Assembly: GCA_021200975.1 (NCBI GenBank)
Contig: JAJQFT010000019.1
Span: 1 to 42,586 of the forward strand
DNA: 42,586 bases
Direction of reading: 5' to 3'
Source of the DNA: Bacillota bacterium
Lineage (GTDB): Bacteria; Bacillota; Clostridia; Oscillospirales; Oscillospiraceae
This document shows positions 21,319 through 29,339 of the stretch, piece after piece (position 1 is the first letter of the stretch; each line of letters begins with the position of its first letter). The notes under the pieces are model-generated. The model saw nothing but the letters and a program-made list of their open reading frames with translations, was not told the origin of the DNA and did not search any database. Both the position numbers and the translations under genes were made by a program.

Positions 21319-22875
21319 TTAATTGTCCTGCGGGCCGACATAGGTGAGCGTCGCGCCCTCGACGTAGGTCACATCGTCCCAGCTTACAAAGCTTTCCACA
21401 TACTTCCAGTTGGTAAACGCGCGGCGGATTTCGACATTGCGTTCAAAGCGCCGCCAGTCGTTCGCCGTGGAGGAGTAGAAGCCGGAGGCAAAGTCGAACA
21501 CCACGTCCGGATACGCCTCCTTCGCGGCGTTTACGATGCTGCGGTCCATGTAGTATTCCAGCCAAGTCAGCCACAGATGCTCGAGATTGGGCATATAGTC
21601 CATAAATTCAAGCGAGCTGAGGTGGTAGCAATGGCCAAGGTTCAAATCGACCATCTTCGTCAGGCTGTTGAGCGCGGTGAAGTCCGTGACGTTCCAGCAC
21701 ATGAACATCTCGAGGTATTCCAGCTCCGTCAGCTCCGCGAGCGGCGAAATGTCGGTGATGGTGGTGTTGTCGCCGATAATCAGCACCTTCAGCTTCTTCA
21801 GGTTGGTAAGCCCGGAGAGGTCGCGCAGGGAATTGTGCCCGATGTCGAGCGCGACGAGGTCGGTGCAGTAGGTGAACAGGGGGTAGAAGTCCTCCTCGTC
21901 CAAGTAGGTGCTCATGTAGCCATGCAGTGTGGAGAAGCAGGTGCAGTCGCTGCGCACGGAGTAGTTTGCGAATTCCACCGTCCACAGGAATTTGATTTCC
22001 GGGAAGGCCAGCACGAGCTGCTCACATTGGCTGTATTTCAGCCCGCAGTTGAGCAGCGAAACGTTCGTAAGCGCCGGAAGCGCCTCGAGAATCGGGCGAA
22101 TCTCCTCCTCGGAGCTGAGGCCCTGCCCCTCAAAATCCAGCTCGGTCGTATCGCTGGGGTAGCTCCAGCCGTCGCCGGATACCGTCCACACCACGGGGCA
22201 GCCCGCCTCGTAGAGGGCGTAGAGCGCGTCGCAGCTGTCGCATTGTGTCGCGTCCACCGATTCCAGCGCGGGCAGGTAGGGTAGCAGCCGCATCAGCAGC
22301 GCCAGCTCCTCCTCGCTCGCCTGCGTGAAGGTCAGGCTGCGGGTATCGGGGTTGAGGTAGTTGCCGCCCAGCGCAAGCTGCCAATCCACGGGAAGCTCCG
22401 TGCCCTCGCACAGCAGGGCGACGGCCTCGCCGTCCGTCAGGGCGGTGGCGTGGATTTCCTCCAACGCGGGCAGATATTGCAGCAGCTCCAGCAGCTCGGC
22501 AACCTCGGAAGCGTCCATCGCGCGCAGGGTGATGCTCTGCGCGGTCGAGTCGAAGCTCTGCTCGCCCACACGAACCGTCCAGTATACGTTCACGTCCGGC
22601 CGCGCCTCGAACAGCTCCAAAATCGCATCGTAGCAGTCGCTCGCGCTTGCGTCCACGGTTTCCAGCACAAGGCAATTCTTCAGCGAGAGGATTTCCTCGG
22701 CGGTGCTTTGCGCCGTGAGCACAACGTTCGTCACCGATTCCTCGGGCGGCAGCGACTCGGTCGCCTCGGTGCTCGGCTCGGTTGGGATTTCAGTTTCGCC
22801 GCTGCCAGCCATGTCGCAGCCGAGCGCCGCGAGGCAGAGCAGCGTGGCCAGAATCCATAGCAGAGTTTTTTTCAA
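21319..22875 (-). CDS. Leucine-rich-repeat lipoprotein with degenerate N-terminal repeats
   Basis: A 518-residue secreted protein. The signal peptide (KKTLLWILATLLCLAALGC) ends in a lipobox-like LAALGC, so Cys20 is probably lipidated. A Thr/Glu/Ser-rich linker follows. Residues about 90-330 hold four degenerate units of about 65 residues, each with a Trp motif (VYWTV, VDWQL, VVWTV, FLWTV) and an LP-x-L segment. Residues about 340-440 form classical short leucine-rich repeats (LVALDIGHNSLRDLSGLTNL and following). No enzyme motif is seen; surface binding is likely (inference). The start is TTG at 22873-22875 with GGGAG about 10 nt upstream. The promoter is at 22941-22970. Confidence 0.87.
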   Translation of the reverse strand: MKKTLLWILATLLCLAALGCDMAGSGETEIPTEPSTEATESLPPEESVTNVVLTAQSTAEEILSLKNCLVLETVDASASDCYDAILELFEARPDVNVYWTVRVGEQSFDSTAQSITLRAMDASEVAELLELLQYLPALEEIHATALTDGEAVALLCEGTELPVDWQLALGGNYLNPDTRSLTFTQASEEELALLMRLLPYLPALESVDATQCDSCDALYALYEAGCPVVWTVSGDGWSYPSDTTELDFEGQGLSSEEEIRPILEALPALTNVSLLNCGLKYSQCEQLVLAFPEIKFLWTVEFANYSVRSDCTCFSTLHGYMSTYLDEEDFYPLFTYCTDLVALDIGHNSLRDLSGLTNLKKLKVLIIGDNTTITDISPLAELTELEYLEMFMCWNVTDFTALNSLTKMVDLNLGHCYHLSSLEFMDYMPNLEHLWLTWLEYYMDRSIVNAAKEAYPDVVFDFASGFYSSTANDWRRFERNVEIRRAFTNWKYVESFVSWDDVTYVEGATLTYVGPQDN

Positions 22876-22940
22876 AATCGGAACACTCCCTTTTTCCCGC
22901 CGGCCGTTGCCGCAGCGCCGGCCGGAGCAGCCTTTTCTTT

Positions 22941-22970
22941 ATTCTATCACACCTTAGCGGGAAAATGCAA
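22941..22970 (-). promoter_or_regulatory. Promoter of the LRR lipoprotein operon
   Basis: On the minus strand TTGCAT (22965-22970), an 18-bp spacer and TAGAAT (22941-22946). Confidence 0.6.
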
Positions 22971-23002
22971 CCTTATTCACAAAAAATTCTAACGTCCTTG
23001 AC

Positions 23003-23033
23003 AAAATTCGACCCTCCCGCGCCGGGAGGGTCG
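23003..23033 (-). terminator. Terminator after the M23 hydrolase gene
   Basis: CGACCCTCCCG (23009-23019) and CGGGAGGGTCG (23023-23033) form a perfect 11-bp stem with a 3-nt loop. On the minus strand it is followed by AATTTTG. It lies 15 bp after the gene stop. Confidence 0.75.
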
Positions 23034-23048
23034 ATCGATAGCGGCGTA

Positions 23049-24344
23049 TCAGCCGATGTAGTCCATGGGGTTTACATAAGTTCCATTGTAGGAGATGCCG
23101 AAGTGCAGATGTACGCCGGTGGATACGCCGGTGGTGCCGACGCAGCCAATCACCTGACCCTGTGAAACATAGTCGCCGACCGAAACATAGGGCGATTTGC
23201 ACATGTGCATATACACGCTGGAATAGCCGTCGCCGTGGTTGATGACCACGTAGTAGCCGGCCGACGAGCTGTAGGTTGCCGTGGTCACCACGCCCGCGCG
23301 GGTCGCGTAGATGTTGTTGGGGCAAGAGGTCGCGAGGTCAACGCCGTTGTGCATCTTCCATGTGCCGTAAACCGGGTGGATGCGGTAGCCAAAGGCGCTG
23401 GAAACGTAGACATAGCTCACCGGCACCATCCACGTCACGTTCTCGGAGGTGGTGGTCGTGCCGCCGCTGCCGCCGCTGCTCGAGGAGCTAGTCGGGGTGG
23501 TCGCGGTGGTGGCCTGCGTCGTGGCCTGCGTGGTCGCAACGGAGGTGGCCAGCCACTCGAGATATTTCGCGTTCTTGTATTCCTTCTCGGCGGCGGCGAT
23601 TTCGGCCTCCAGCTCGCTGATGGCGTCCTCACCCTCCGCTACGAGAGCTTCAAATTCCTCGCCCCGGGCGAGCAGCTCCAGCAGCAGCTCCTCGGCCTCG
23701 GCCTCCTTCTCCTCCAGCTCTGCCTGCGCGTCGGCAAGCGACTGCCGGGTTTCCTCCAGAGCGGCCTTCTCGGTTTCCAGCTCCTCCTTGGCCTCCGAAA
23801 CCGCTTGCGCGGCGGCACGGAGCTCCTCCAGACGGCGGGCGTCGGCGGCGGCAATCTCGTTGATCATGCTCAGTCGGTCGAGCAGGTCGAAGAAGCTGTT
23901 CGCCTCAAACAGCACCGACCAGTAGGAGATGTCGCCGTTTTCCTCCATCGCGCGGATGCGCTCCTTGTACAGCTCGTTCAGCTCGGCGAGATAGCTCTCC
24001 GCCTCGTCGAGCTCCTCCTGCTTGTCGGCAATCAGCAGGGCGTAGGCGGAAATCTGCGCGTTGATATTCTCCACCTGCAGCTCGAGGATGCCAACCTCCT
24101 GCTCAATCACGGACTTCTGGCTGGAGATGTCCTGAATTTCGCTGAGGTTATCGAGCTGCTGCGCCTTCAGCTCCTCCAGCTCGGCCTCCATCGCGGCCTG
24201 CTCCTCCTCCAGCTCGTTGATCTGCTCCTTGATTTCGCCCGAGGATTCTGCGTTGGCACGCGGGAGGTTGGGCGCGATGCCCAATACCAGCAGCACGGCC
24301 AGCAGGCCGGAAACGGCGGAAATCCATATACGTTTGCCTTTCAT
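23049..24344 (-). CDS. Coiled-coil M23 (LytM) peptidoglycan hydrolase, FtsEX partner
   Basis: A 431-residue secreted protein. A signal peptide (about 1-32) is followed by a long coiled coil (about 35-265, Glu/Leu/Ala-rich), a Thr/Ser/Gly-rich linker (VATTQATTQATTATTPT) and a C-terminal LytM/M23 zinc endopeptidase domain. The metal/catalytic residues are His332 and Asp336 (HNGVD), His380, and His412/His414 (HLHF), all present, so it should be active, unlike EnvC. It is the third gene of ftsE-ftsX-hydrolase. By analogy with EnvC in E. coli and PcsB in Streptococcus, FtsEX is expected to gate the coiled coil (inference). AAAGGAG precedes the ATG. Confidence 0.94.
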   Translation of the reverse strand: MKGKRIWISAVSGLLAVLLVLGIAPNLPRANAESSGEIKEQINELEEEQAAMEAELEELKAQQLDNLSEIQDISSQKSVIEQEVGILELQVENINAQISAYALLIADKQEELDEAESYLAELNELYKERIRAMEENGDISYWSVLFEANSFFDLLDRLSMINEIAAADARRLEELRAAAQAVSEAKEELETEKAALEETRQSLADAQAELEEKEAEAEELLLELLARGEEFEALVAEGEDAISELEAEIAAAEKEYKNAKYLEWLATSVATTQATTQATTATTPTSSSSSGGSGGTTTTSENVTWMVPVSYVYVSSAFGYRIHPVYGTWKMHNGVDLATSCPNNIYATRAGVVTTATYSSSAGYYVVINHGDGYSSVYMHMCKSPYVSVGDYVSQGQVIGCVGTTGVSTGVHLHFGISYNGTYVNPMDYIG

Positions 24345-24369
24345 AGGAAGCTCCTTTCAAAAAATCGAA

Positions 24370-25257
24370 TCAAACGTCCATAAAGCGGCGGATGCTTGTC
24401 CAGCCGCCGACCACGCCGACCACCAGACCCGCGGCGACGAAGGTGATAATCATCGGCACCAGCAGATCCGTGAAGGGCACGAAGGTGATCAGGTTCAGCG
24501 TGTCCACCTTGTCCAGCTCGGCGAGCATTGCGTTGTAAAGCAGCCATTCCAGCCCGAAGGCCAGCGCCGCGCCGACCATGCCGAGCGTGAAGCCCTCGAT
24601 CACATAGGGGAAGCGGATAAAGCCGTTGGTCGCGCCGACCATGCGCATGATGGCAATCTCGTCGCGCCGGTCGTACATGGCGAGCTTGACGGTATTGGAG
24701 ATAATCAGCAGGCTCACAATCAGCAGCACCGTGATTACCGTAACGGACACGATATTGAGCACGTTTTTGATGGTGGTGAAGCCCTCCGCCAGCTCGTAGG
24801 CCGCGCGGATGTTCACAACGCCGTCGATTGCCTCGATCTGCTCCACCGTTTCGCGCATCAGGGCGTTGTCCTCCAGCACCACCCGGAAGCGGTAGCGCAG
24901 ATCCGAGGCGCTGATGCCGGAGAAGGCCTCGTCCCCGCCCTGGTCGGCGATGAACTCCGCCAGCGCGGTTTCGCGGTCGATATATTCGGAGTTGTAGACA
25001 TTGGAGATGGCGTTGATGGCGGTGCCTACGCTCTTGGCCTCGGCCTCGGAGAGGCTTTCGTCCACATATACCAGAATTTCATTGGTCTGGTTGAGGTCGT
25101 CCACCAAAATCGTGACGTTGTACACCAAGCATGCGAAGCTGCCCACAATCAGCAGGCAGGCCACCGTGACCAGCACGGCGGCAAAGGACATGAATCCATG
25201 CAGGAAGATGCCGCGAATCCCTTCCTTAATTAAGTACCAGAAATTATTCAGCCTCAT
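24370..25257 (-). CDS. ftsX: Cell division ABC permease FtsX
   Basis: A 295-residue membrane protein with four helices: one near residues 20-45, then after the extracellular domain (about 50-165) three in the C-terminal half. The start MRLNNFWYLIKEGIRGI matches FtsX N-termini, so the ATG at 25257 is preferred over an in-frame ATG five codons upstream. Both have weak ribosome binding sites, as expected for a gene translated by coupling. It overlaps ftsE by 14 bp. FtsX with FtsE transmits ATP-driven conformational change to an extracellular hydrolase, encoded next. Confidence 0.94.
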   Translation of the reverse strand: MRLNNFWYLIKEGIRGIFLHGFMSFAAVLVTVACLLIVGSFACLVYNVTILVDDLNQTNEILVYVDESLSEAEAKSVGTAINAISNVYNSEYIDRETALAEFIADQGGDEAFSGISASDLRYRFRVVLEDNALMRETVEQIEAIDGVVNIRAAYELAEGFTTIKNVLNIVSVTVITVLLIVSLLIISNTVKLAMYDRRDEIAIMRMVGATNGFIRFPYVIEGFTLGMVGAALAFGLEWLLYNAMLAELDKVDTLNLITFVPFTDLLVPMIITFVAAGLVVGVVGGWTSIRRFMDV

Positions 25258-25933
25258 AGTGATAATACCCATCCATTCCGTCGCTTGTTACCAAGCCTTC
25301 GTTGATGACGATCACGCGCTTGTGGAAGCGCTCCACCAGGTCGTGCTCGTGCGTGACCACCAGCAGCGTGGTGCCGAGGTTGTTGATTTCAATCAGCAGG
25401 CTCATGATTTCCAGCGACATCGCGGGGTCGAGGTTGCCGGTCGGCTCGTCGGCGATGATGGTGGAGGGATTGTTCACGAGCGCGCGGGCAATCGCGAGCC
25501 GCTGCTGCTCGCCGCCGGACAGCTCGCCGGGCAGGCGCTTGGTCTTGTTGCCGAGGCCGACCAGCTCCAGAACATAGGGCACGCGCTCCTTGATTTCCTT
25601 CTCGCGCGTGCCGATGGCGCGCATGACGAAGGCGGCGTTCTCGTAGACCGTCTTGTTGTCAATCAGGCGGAAATCCTGAAACACTACGCCGACCGTGCGG
25701 CGCATATAGGGCAGCTCGCGCTTGCGGATGCGCTCGAGCGAGTAGCCATTGACGTGCACCGTGCCGGAGGTGGGGTGCAGCTCGCCGGTAATCAGCTTGA
25801 TAATGGTGGATTTGCCGGAGCCGGAGGGGCCGACCAGAAAGGCAAATTCCCCGTCCTCAATCTGCATGGAAACGCCGTTGAGCGCCTTGTTTCCCACAGA
25901 GTAGGACTTGGTTACATTGGAAAACTCAATCAT
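25244..25933 (-). CDS. ftsE: Cell division ATP-binding protein FtsE
   Basis: A 229-residue ABC ATPase. Walker A GPSGSGKS is at residues 35-42, the ABC signature LSGGEQQR and Walker [13 protein letters not shown] follow, and VVTHEHDLV contains the switch histidine. The ATG at 25933 gives the usual MIEFSNVTKSY start and has GGAG upstream; a longer in-frame reading would run into the promoter. The promoter TTGACA-17-TACAAT is at 25966-25994. First gene of ftsE-ftsX-M23 hydrolase, divergent from rodA. Confidence 0.96.
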   Translation of the reverse strand: MIEFSNVTKSYSVGNKALNGVSMQIEDGEFAFLVGPSGSGKSTIIKLITGELHPTSGTVHVNGYSLERIRKRELPYMRRTVGVVFQDFRLIDNKTVYENAAFVMRAIGTREKEIKERVPYVLELVGLGNKTKRLPGELSGGEQQRLAIARALVNNPSTIIADEPTGNLDPAMSLEIMSLLIEINNLGTTLLVVTHEHDLVERFHKRVIVINEGLVTSDGMDGYYHYEAE

Positions 25934-25965
25934 CGTGTATCGCTCCAAGTTTGTAGTGTAACCGA

Positions 25966-25994
25966 ATTGTAACACTTTTCCGGCGTTATGTCAA
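25966..25994 (-). promoter_or_regulatory. Promoter of ftsEX-hydrolase operon
   Basis: On the minus strand TTGACA (25989-25994), a 17-bp spacer and TACAAT (25966-25971), 32 bp upstream of the ftsE ATG. Confidence 0.85.
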
Positions 25995-26063
25995 TACAGA
26001 ATCTCAAAAAATTCGAGCCGCTGCGCTTTTTTTCGCTCACGCCGCCGCGGAAAAAATGTTTAC

Positions 26064-26092
26064 TTTACTTTTTGTGCGAAAGATGGTACAAT
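26064..26092 (+). promoter_or_regulatory. Promoter of rodA
   Basis: TTTACT (26064-26069), a 17-bp spacer and TACAAT (26087-26092), 33 bp upstream of the GTG start of rodA. Confidence 0.65.
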
Positions 26093-26125
26093 AGCGGCGA
26101 AGTCTTTGCGAAAGGAGCGGCCCGC

Positions 26126-27313
26126 GTGCTTCACTACCTATCCTCCCTGCTCGACCGGAGCTACTGGTGGCAGGAATTTAAGAGCTTCTTCCGCCGGGGA
26201 GATTTGGTGCTGCTGGCGCTGTGCCTGATGCTCTCGGCCTTCGGTATCCTGTTTCAGTACAGCGTCAATTCCTACCGCAGCGCCGGGCCGATGCGCTACG
26301 TCATCATTCAGACGGGCGCGACGGTGCTCGGGGTGCTGGTCTACGCGGCGGTTTCCGCCATCGACTTAGAGTTCCTTTCCGAGCATCGCGCGATGCTCAC
26401 GGTGTTCAGCGTGGGGATGCTGCTGCTGCTTGTCCCCTTCGGCGTGGACTACAGCTCCGGCAATACGAGCTGGATCGAGCTGCCGCTGCTGCCCTTCGCC
26501 ATCCAGCCGGCGGAGGTAATCAAAATCTCATACATCCTCGTCACCGCCTCGGTGATGAATTCGCACCAGAACCGCATTTCCTCCATCCCCTCGGTGCTGC
26601 ACGTCGCGGCGCATCTGGTGCTGCTGGTGGGTCTGAACCTGCTGCTGTCGCGCGACTGGGGCGTGTCGCTGATTTTCGTATTTATCTTTCTGGTGATGAC
26701 CTTCACCGGCGGCGTGCGCCTGATTTGGTTCGCCGTCGGCGCGGGCGCGACGGTGCTGGGCTTCCCGCTGCTGTGGAGCCGCCTCGGCACGCGCCAGCAG
26801 AACCGTATTCTTGTGCTGTTTGATGAGAGCATCGACCCGCAGGGCCTCAACGAGCGCTACCAGCTTAATCACGCGCTCAAGTCCCTCACCGGCGGCGGCC
26901 TGACCGGGCAGGGCCTGTTCAACGGCAACCGCACGCAGGTGGGCGCGCTGCCCTCGCAGCACACCGATTTCGTCTTTTCCGCCATCGGCGAGGAGCTGGG
27001 CTATGTCGGCTGCGCGCTTGTGGCGCTGATGCTGCTGCTGATTGTCGCGCGGGTCGTGTGGGTAGGCGTCCACAGCAAGGACTATATGCGCCGGCTCGTG
27101 TGCTTCGGCTCCGCCGCCGCACTGGCCTTTCAGGTGCTGGTGAATATCGGCATGAACATCGGCCTTGTGCCGATTATCGGCCTTACACTGCCGCTGGTGA
27201 GCTACGGCGGCAGCTCGGTGGTGTCCATCTACGCCATGCTGGGGCTGGTATCGGGCGTGCACGCCCGCCCCGCCCCGCGCACGCATGAGCGCTATATCCA
27301 GCCGCCCCGCTAG
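26126..27313 (+). CDS. rodA: RodA/FtsW-family SEDS peptidoglycan polymerase (probably RodA)
   Basis: A 395-residue polytopic membrane protein of the SEDS family, which polymerises lipid II into glycan strands with a class B PBP. RodA-like features are the loop LTGGGLTGQGLFNG, then LPSQHTDFVFSAIGEELGY, and the family signature LPLVSYGGSS near the C-terminus. The start is GTG at 26126-26128, set by AAAGGAG (26111-26117) 8 nt upstream. A longer in-frame reading from 25988 would contain the promoter and is rejected. It lies apart from mreCD-mrdA but divergent from ftsEX. FtsW or SpoVE identity cannot be fully excluded. Confidence 0.9.
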   Translation: MLHYLSSLLDRSYWWQEFKSFFRRGDLVLLALCLMLSAFGILFQYSVNSYRSAGPMRYVIIQTGATVLGVLVYAAVSAIDLEFLSEHRAMLTVFSVGMLLLLVPFGVDYSSGNTSWIELPLLPFAIQPAEVIKISYILVTASVMNSHQNRISSIPSVLHVAAHLVLLVGLNLLLSRDWGVSLIFVFIFLVMTFTGGVRLIWFAVGAGATVLGFPLLWSRLGTRQQNRILVLFDESIDPQGLNERYQLNHALKSLTGGGLTGQGLFNGNRTQVGALPSQHTDFVFSAIGEELGYVGCALVALMLLLIVARVVWVGVHSKDYMRRLVCFGSAAALAFQVLVNIGMNIGLVPIIGLTLPLVSYGGSSVVSIYAMLGLVSGVHARPAPRTHERYIQPPR

Positions 27314-27389
27314 GGAAGCCCTTGCCCTGCGCCGCGGCCGCGGTTTATGAAAAATTTATAATTTGGGACTATCTCCGCGCCGAAGAATG

Positions 27390-27398
27390 TGTTATAAT
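27390..27398 (+). promoter_or_regulatory. Extended -10 promoter of the DUF3810-rsmG group
   Basis: TGTTATAAT (27390-27398) has a perfect -10 with the TGn extension, 39 bp upstream of the DUF3810 start; no clear -35 is seen. Confidence 0.55.
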
Positions 27399-27437
27399 AT
27401 TGAACGCTACCACGCTGCGCGAAAGGAGGCGCTTGCT

Positions 27438-28589
27438 ATGAAATATATCCGGGGCTATCTTGTCGCGGCGGCTTGCCTTGCGATTACCTGGCTTGTTACG
27501 CAGTTTGCCGCCTCGCACACTGTGCTGGTGGATATGTTCTATCCCTACGTTTCCCGTATGCTTCAGACCACGCTGGCCGAGTGGAGCTCCGCGCTGCCCT
27601 TCTGCCTGTGGCAGCTGCTCGCAATCACGGGTGTGATGATCCTGCTCGCGACGGTGGTCGCGATGATTGTGCTCAAGTGGAATTTCTTCCAATGGCTCGG
27701 CTGGGTGCTCTCCGCTGCGGCGATGCTGTGGATGCTCCACACGGGGATTTACGGCCTGAACAGCTACGCCGGCGATTTGTCCGACGATATTCGCCTGACC
27801 ATGTCGGACTATACCGTTACCGAGCTCGCGCTCGCCACGGAGTATTACCGCGATATGGCCAATTCGCTCGCCGTGCAGCTTGCGCGCGACAGCGCGGGCG
27901 ACCCGGTCTACCCGGACTTCGATACGCTCGCGCAGGAATGCGGCGAGGGCTTTGAGACGCTCAAGTACGATTACCAGTATGCCGTGTTCGCCGGCTCGAC
28001 GCTGCCGGTCAAGCAGCTCGGCTGGACGGAGCTGTATGAGTCGATGGGCATCACGGGCGTGACCATGCCGCTCACCGGCGAGGCGGCGGTAGACCCCAAT
28101 ATTCCCGCCGTCAGCCTGCCCTTTACCATGTGCCACGAGATGGCGCACCGCATGTGCATCGCCTATGAGCGCGACGCCAATTTCGCGGGCTTCCTGGCCT
28201 GCTCCGTCCATTCTGACCCCTATATCCAGTATTCCGGCTATTTCATGGCCTTCCGCTACTGCTATAACGCGCTCGCGAGCGTTTCGACCAGCACCGCGCG
28301 CGCCGCGGCGCAGGAGATTTACGCAGGCGTGTGCGACGAGCTGCTGCACGACCTGACGGCCTACCGCAGCTACTGGTCCGCCGCCATCGATGAGAGCGCC
28401 AACGAGGTTGCCACCACCGTGAACAATGCCTACATTCAGGCAAGCGGGGACGAAAGCGGCGTATCCTCCTACGACGAGGTGTACGATATGCTGGTATGCT
28501 GGTATATCCAGGAGATCTACGCCCCGGCGCATACCGAGGAGGAAGCGAAGTTCGACCCGCTGGATAAAACGCAGGTGGATGTCGGCTAG
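27438..28589 (+). CDS. DUF3810-family membrane protein with HExxH metalloprotease motif
   Basis: A 383-residue protein with about three membrane helices in the first 120 residues (LVAAACLAITWLVTQF, CLWQLLAITGVMILLATVV, WLGWVLSAAAMLWML), followed by a large soluble domain. The domain contains TMCHEMAHRMCIAYERDANF with HExxH at His233-Glu234-His237 and a following Glu/Asp-rich stretch that could supply the third zinc ligand. This matches DUF3810, proteins predicted to be zinc peptidases but with no known substrate. AGGAGG lies upstream of the ATG at 27438; a longer in-frame reading includes the promoter. rsmG starts immediately after the stop. Confidence 0.88.
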   Translation: MKYIRGYLVAAACLAITWLVTQFAASHTVLVDMFYPYVSRMLQTTLAEWSSALPFCLWQLLAITGVMILLATVVAMIVLKWNFFQWLGWVLSAAAMLWMLHTGIYGLNSYAGDLSDDIRLTMSDYTVTELALATEYYRDMANSLAVQLARDSAGDPVYPDFDTLAQECGEGFETLKYDYQYAVFAGSTLPVKQLGWTELYESMGITGVTMPLTGEAAVDPNIPAVSLPFTMCHEMAHRMCIAYERDANFAGFLACSVHSDPYIQYSGYFMAFRYCYNALASVSTSTARAAAQEIYAGVCDELLHDLTAYRSYWSAAIDESANEVATTVNNAYIQASGDESGVSSYDEVYDMLVCWYIQEIYAPAHTEEEAKFDPLDKTQVDVG

Positions 28590-29291
28590 ATGGACGCGAT
28601 GCTTGACACCCTGTGCTCCGGCGCGCGGGAGATGGCGCTGGAGCTGCCGCCGGAGCGAGCGCAGAAGCTCTGCGACTTTGCCCGCGCGATGCTGCGGCAG
28701 AACGCTGTGATGAATCTCACCGCGATTACGCAGGAGGAGGCCGTCGCGAAGCTCCACCTGCTCGACAGCCTGACTGTGCTCAAGGCCGTCGATTTGCGCG
28801 GCAAGACCGCGATTGACATCGGCTGCGGCGCGGGATTTCCCGGCGTGCCGCTGGCGATTGCCTGCCCAGAGGCAGAGATTACCCTGCTCGACAGTCTGGG
28901 CAAGCGGATGCGCTGGCTGGAGCGGGAGCTGCCCGCGCTTGGCATCCGGGCCGAATGCGTGACCGCCCGGGCAGAGGAGGCCGCGCCGCACTACCGCGAG
29001 CGCTTCGATTTCGCGCTTTCGCGCGCCGTCGCCCGGCTGAACATCCTGCTGGAGCTGTGCGCGCCCTTTGTGCGCCCCGGCGGGGCGGTGATCGCCCTCA
29101 AGGGCGCGGCCGCGCGCGAGGAGCTGGTCGAGGCCGCGTGCGCCATGCAGCAGCTTGGCCTGCGCGAGGAGGCCGTGCTTCCTTTCCAAATCGACGGGGC
29201 GGCGCACCATGTGCTGATCCTGCGCAAGACCCGCCCCACCCCCATGCTCTACCCGCGTGCCTACGCGAAAATCAAAAAATCCCCTCTGTAG
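28590..29291 (+). CDS. rsmG: 16S rRNA (guanine-527-N7) methyltransferase
   Basis: A 233-residue SAM-dependent methyltransferase that modifies G527 of 16S rRNA (formerly GidB). The SAM-binding motif is AIDIGCGAGFPGVPLAIACP, followed by ITLLDSLGKRMRWLE and the family segment FALSRAVARLNILLELCAPF with GGAVIALKG. The N-terminal region has RQNAVMNLTAIT, a typical RsmG segment. The ATG follows the DUF3810 stop with no gap (TAGATG), indicating translational coupling. The basic C-terminus (RAYAKIKKSPL) is usual. Confidence 0.95.
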   Translation: MDAMLDTLCSGAREMALELPPERAQKLCDFARAMLRQNAVMNLTAITQEEAVAKLHLLDSLTVLKAVDLRGKTAIDIGCGAGFPGVPLAIACPEAEITLLDSLGKRMRWLERELPALGIRAECVTARAEEAAPHYRERFDFALSRAVARLNILLELCAPFVRPGGAVIALKGAAAREELVEAACAMQQLGLREEAVLPFQIDGAAHHVLILRKTRPTPMLYPRAYAKIKKSPL

Positions 29292-29339
29292 GGAAGCTCC
29301 AAGCAAACTCCCGAACCCACGGAAAGAAGGAAAATCACT

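Noticed and set aside
25988..26125. A longer RodA starting at 25988
   Set aside because: The extra 46 codons contain the rodA promoter and part of the ftsE promoter, and the strong AAAGGAG site precedes the GTG at 26126.
27314..27360. A terminator after rodA
   Set aside because: The CCGCGGCCGCGG palindrome is followed by TTTATG and no T-run; it does not meet the pattern of the other terminators in this window.
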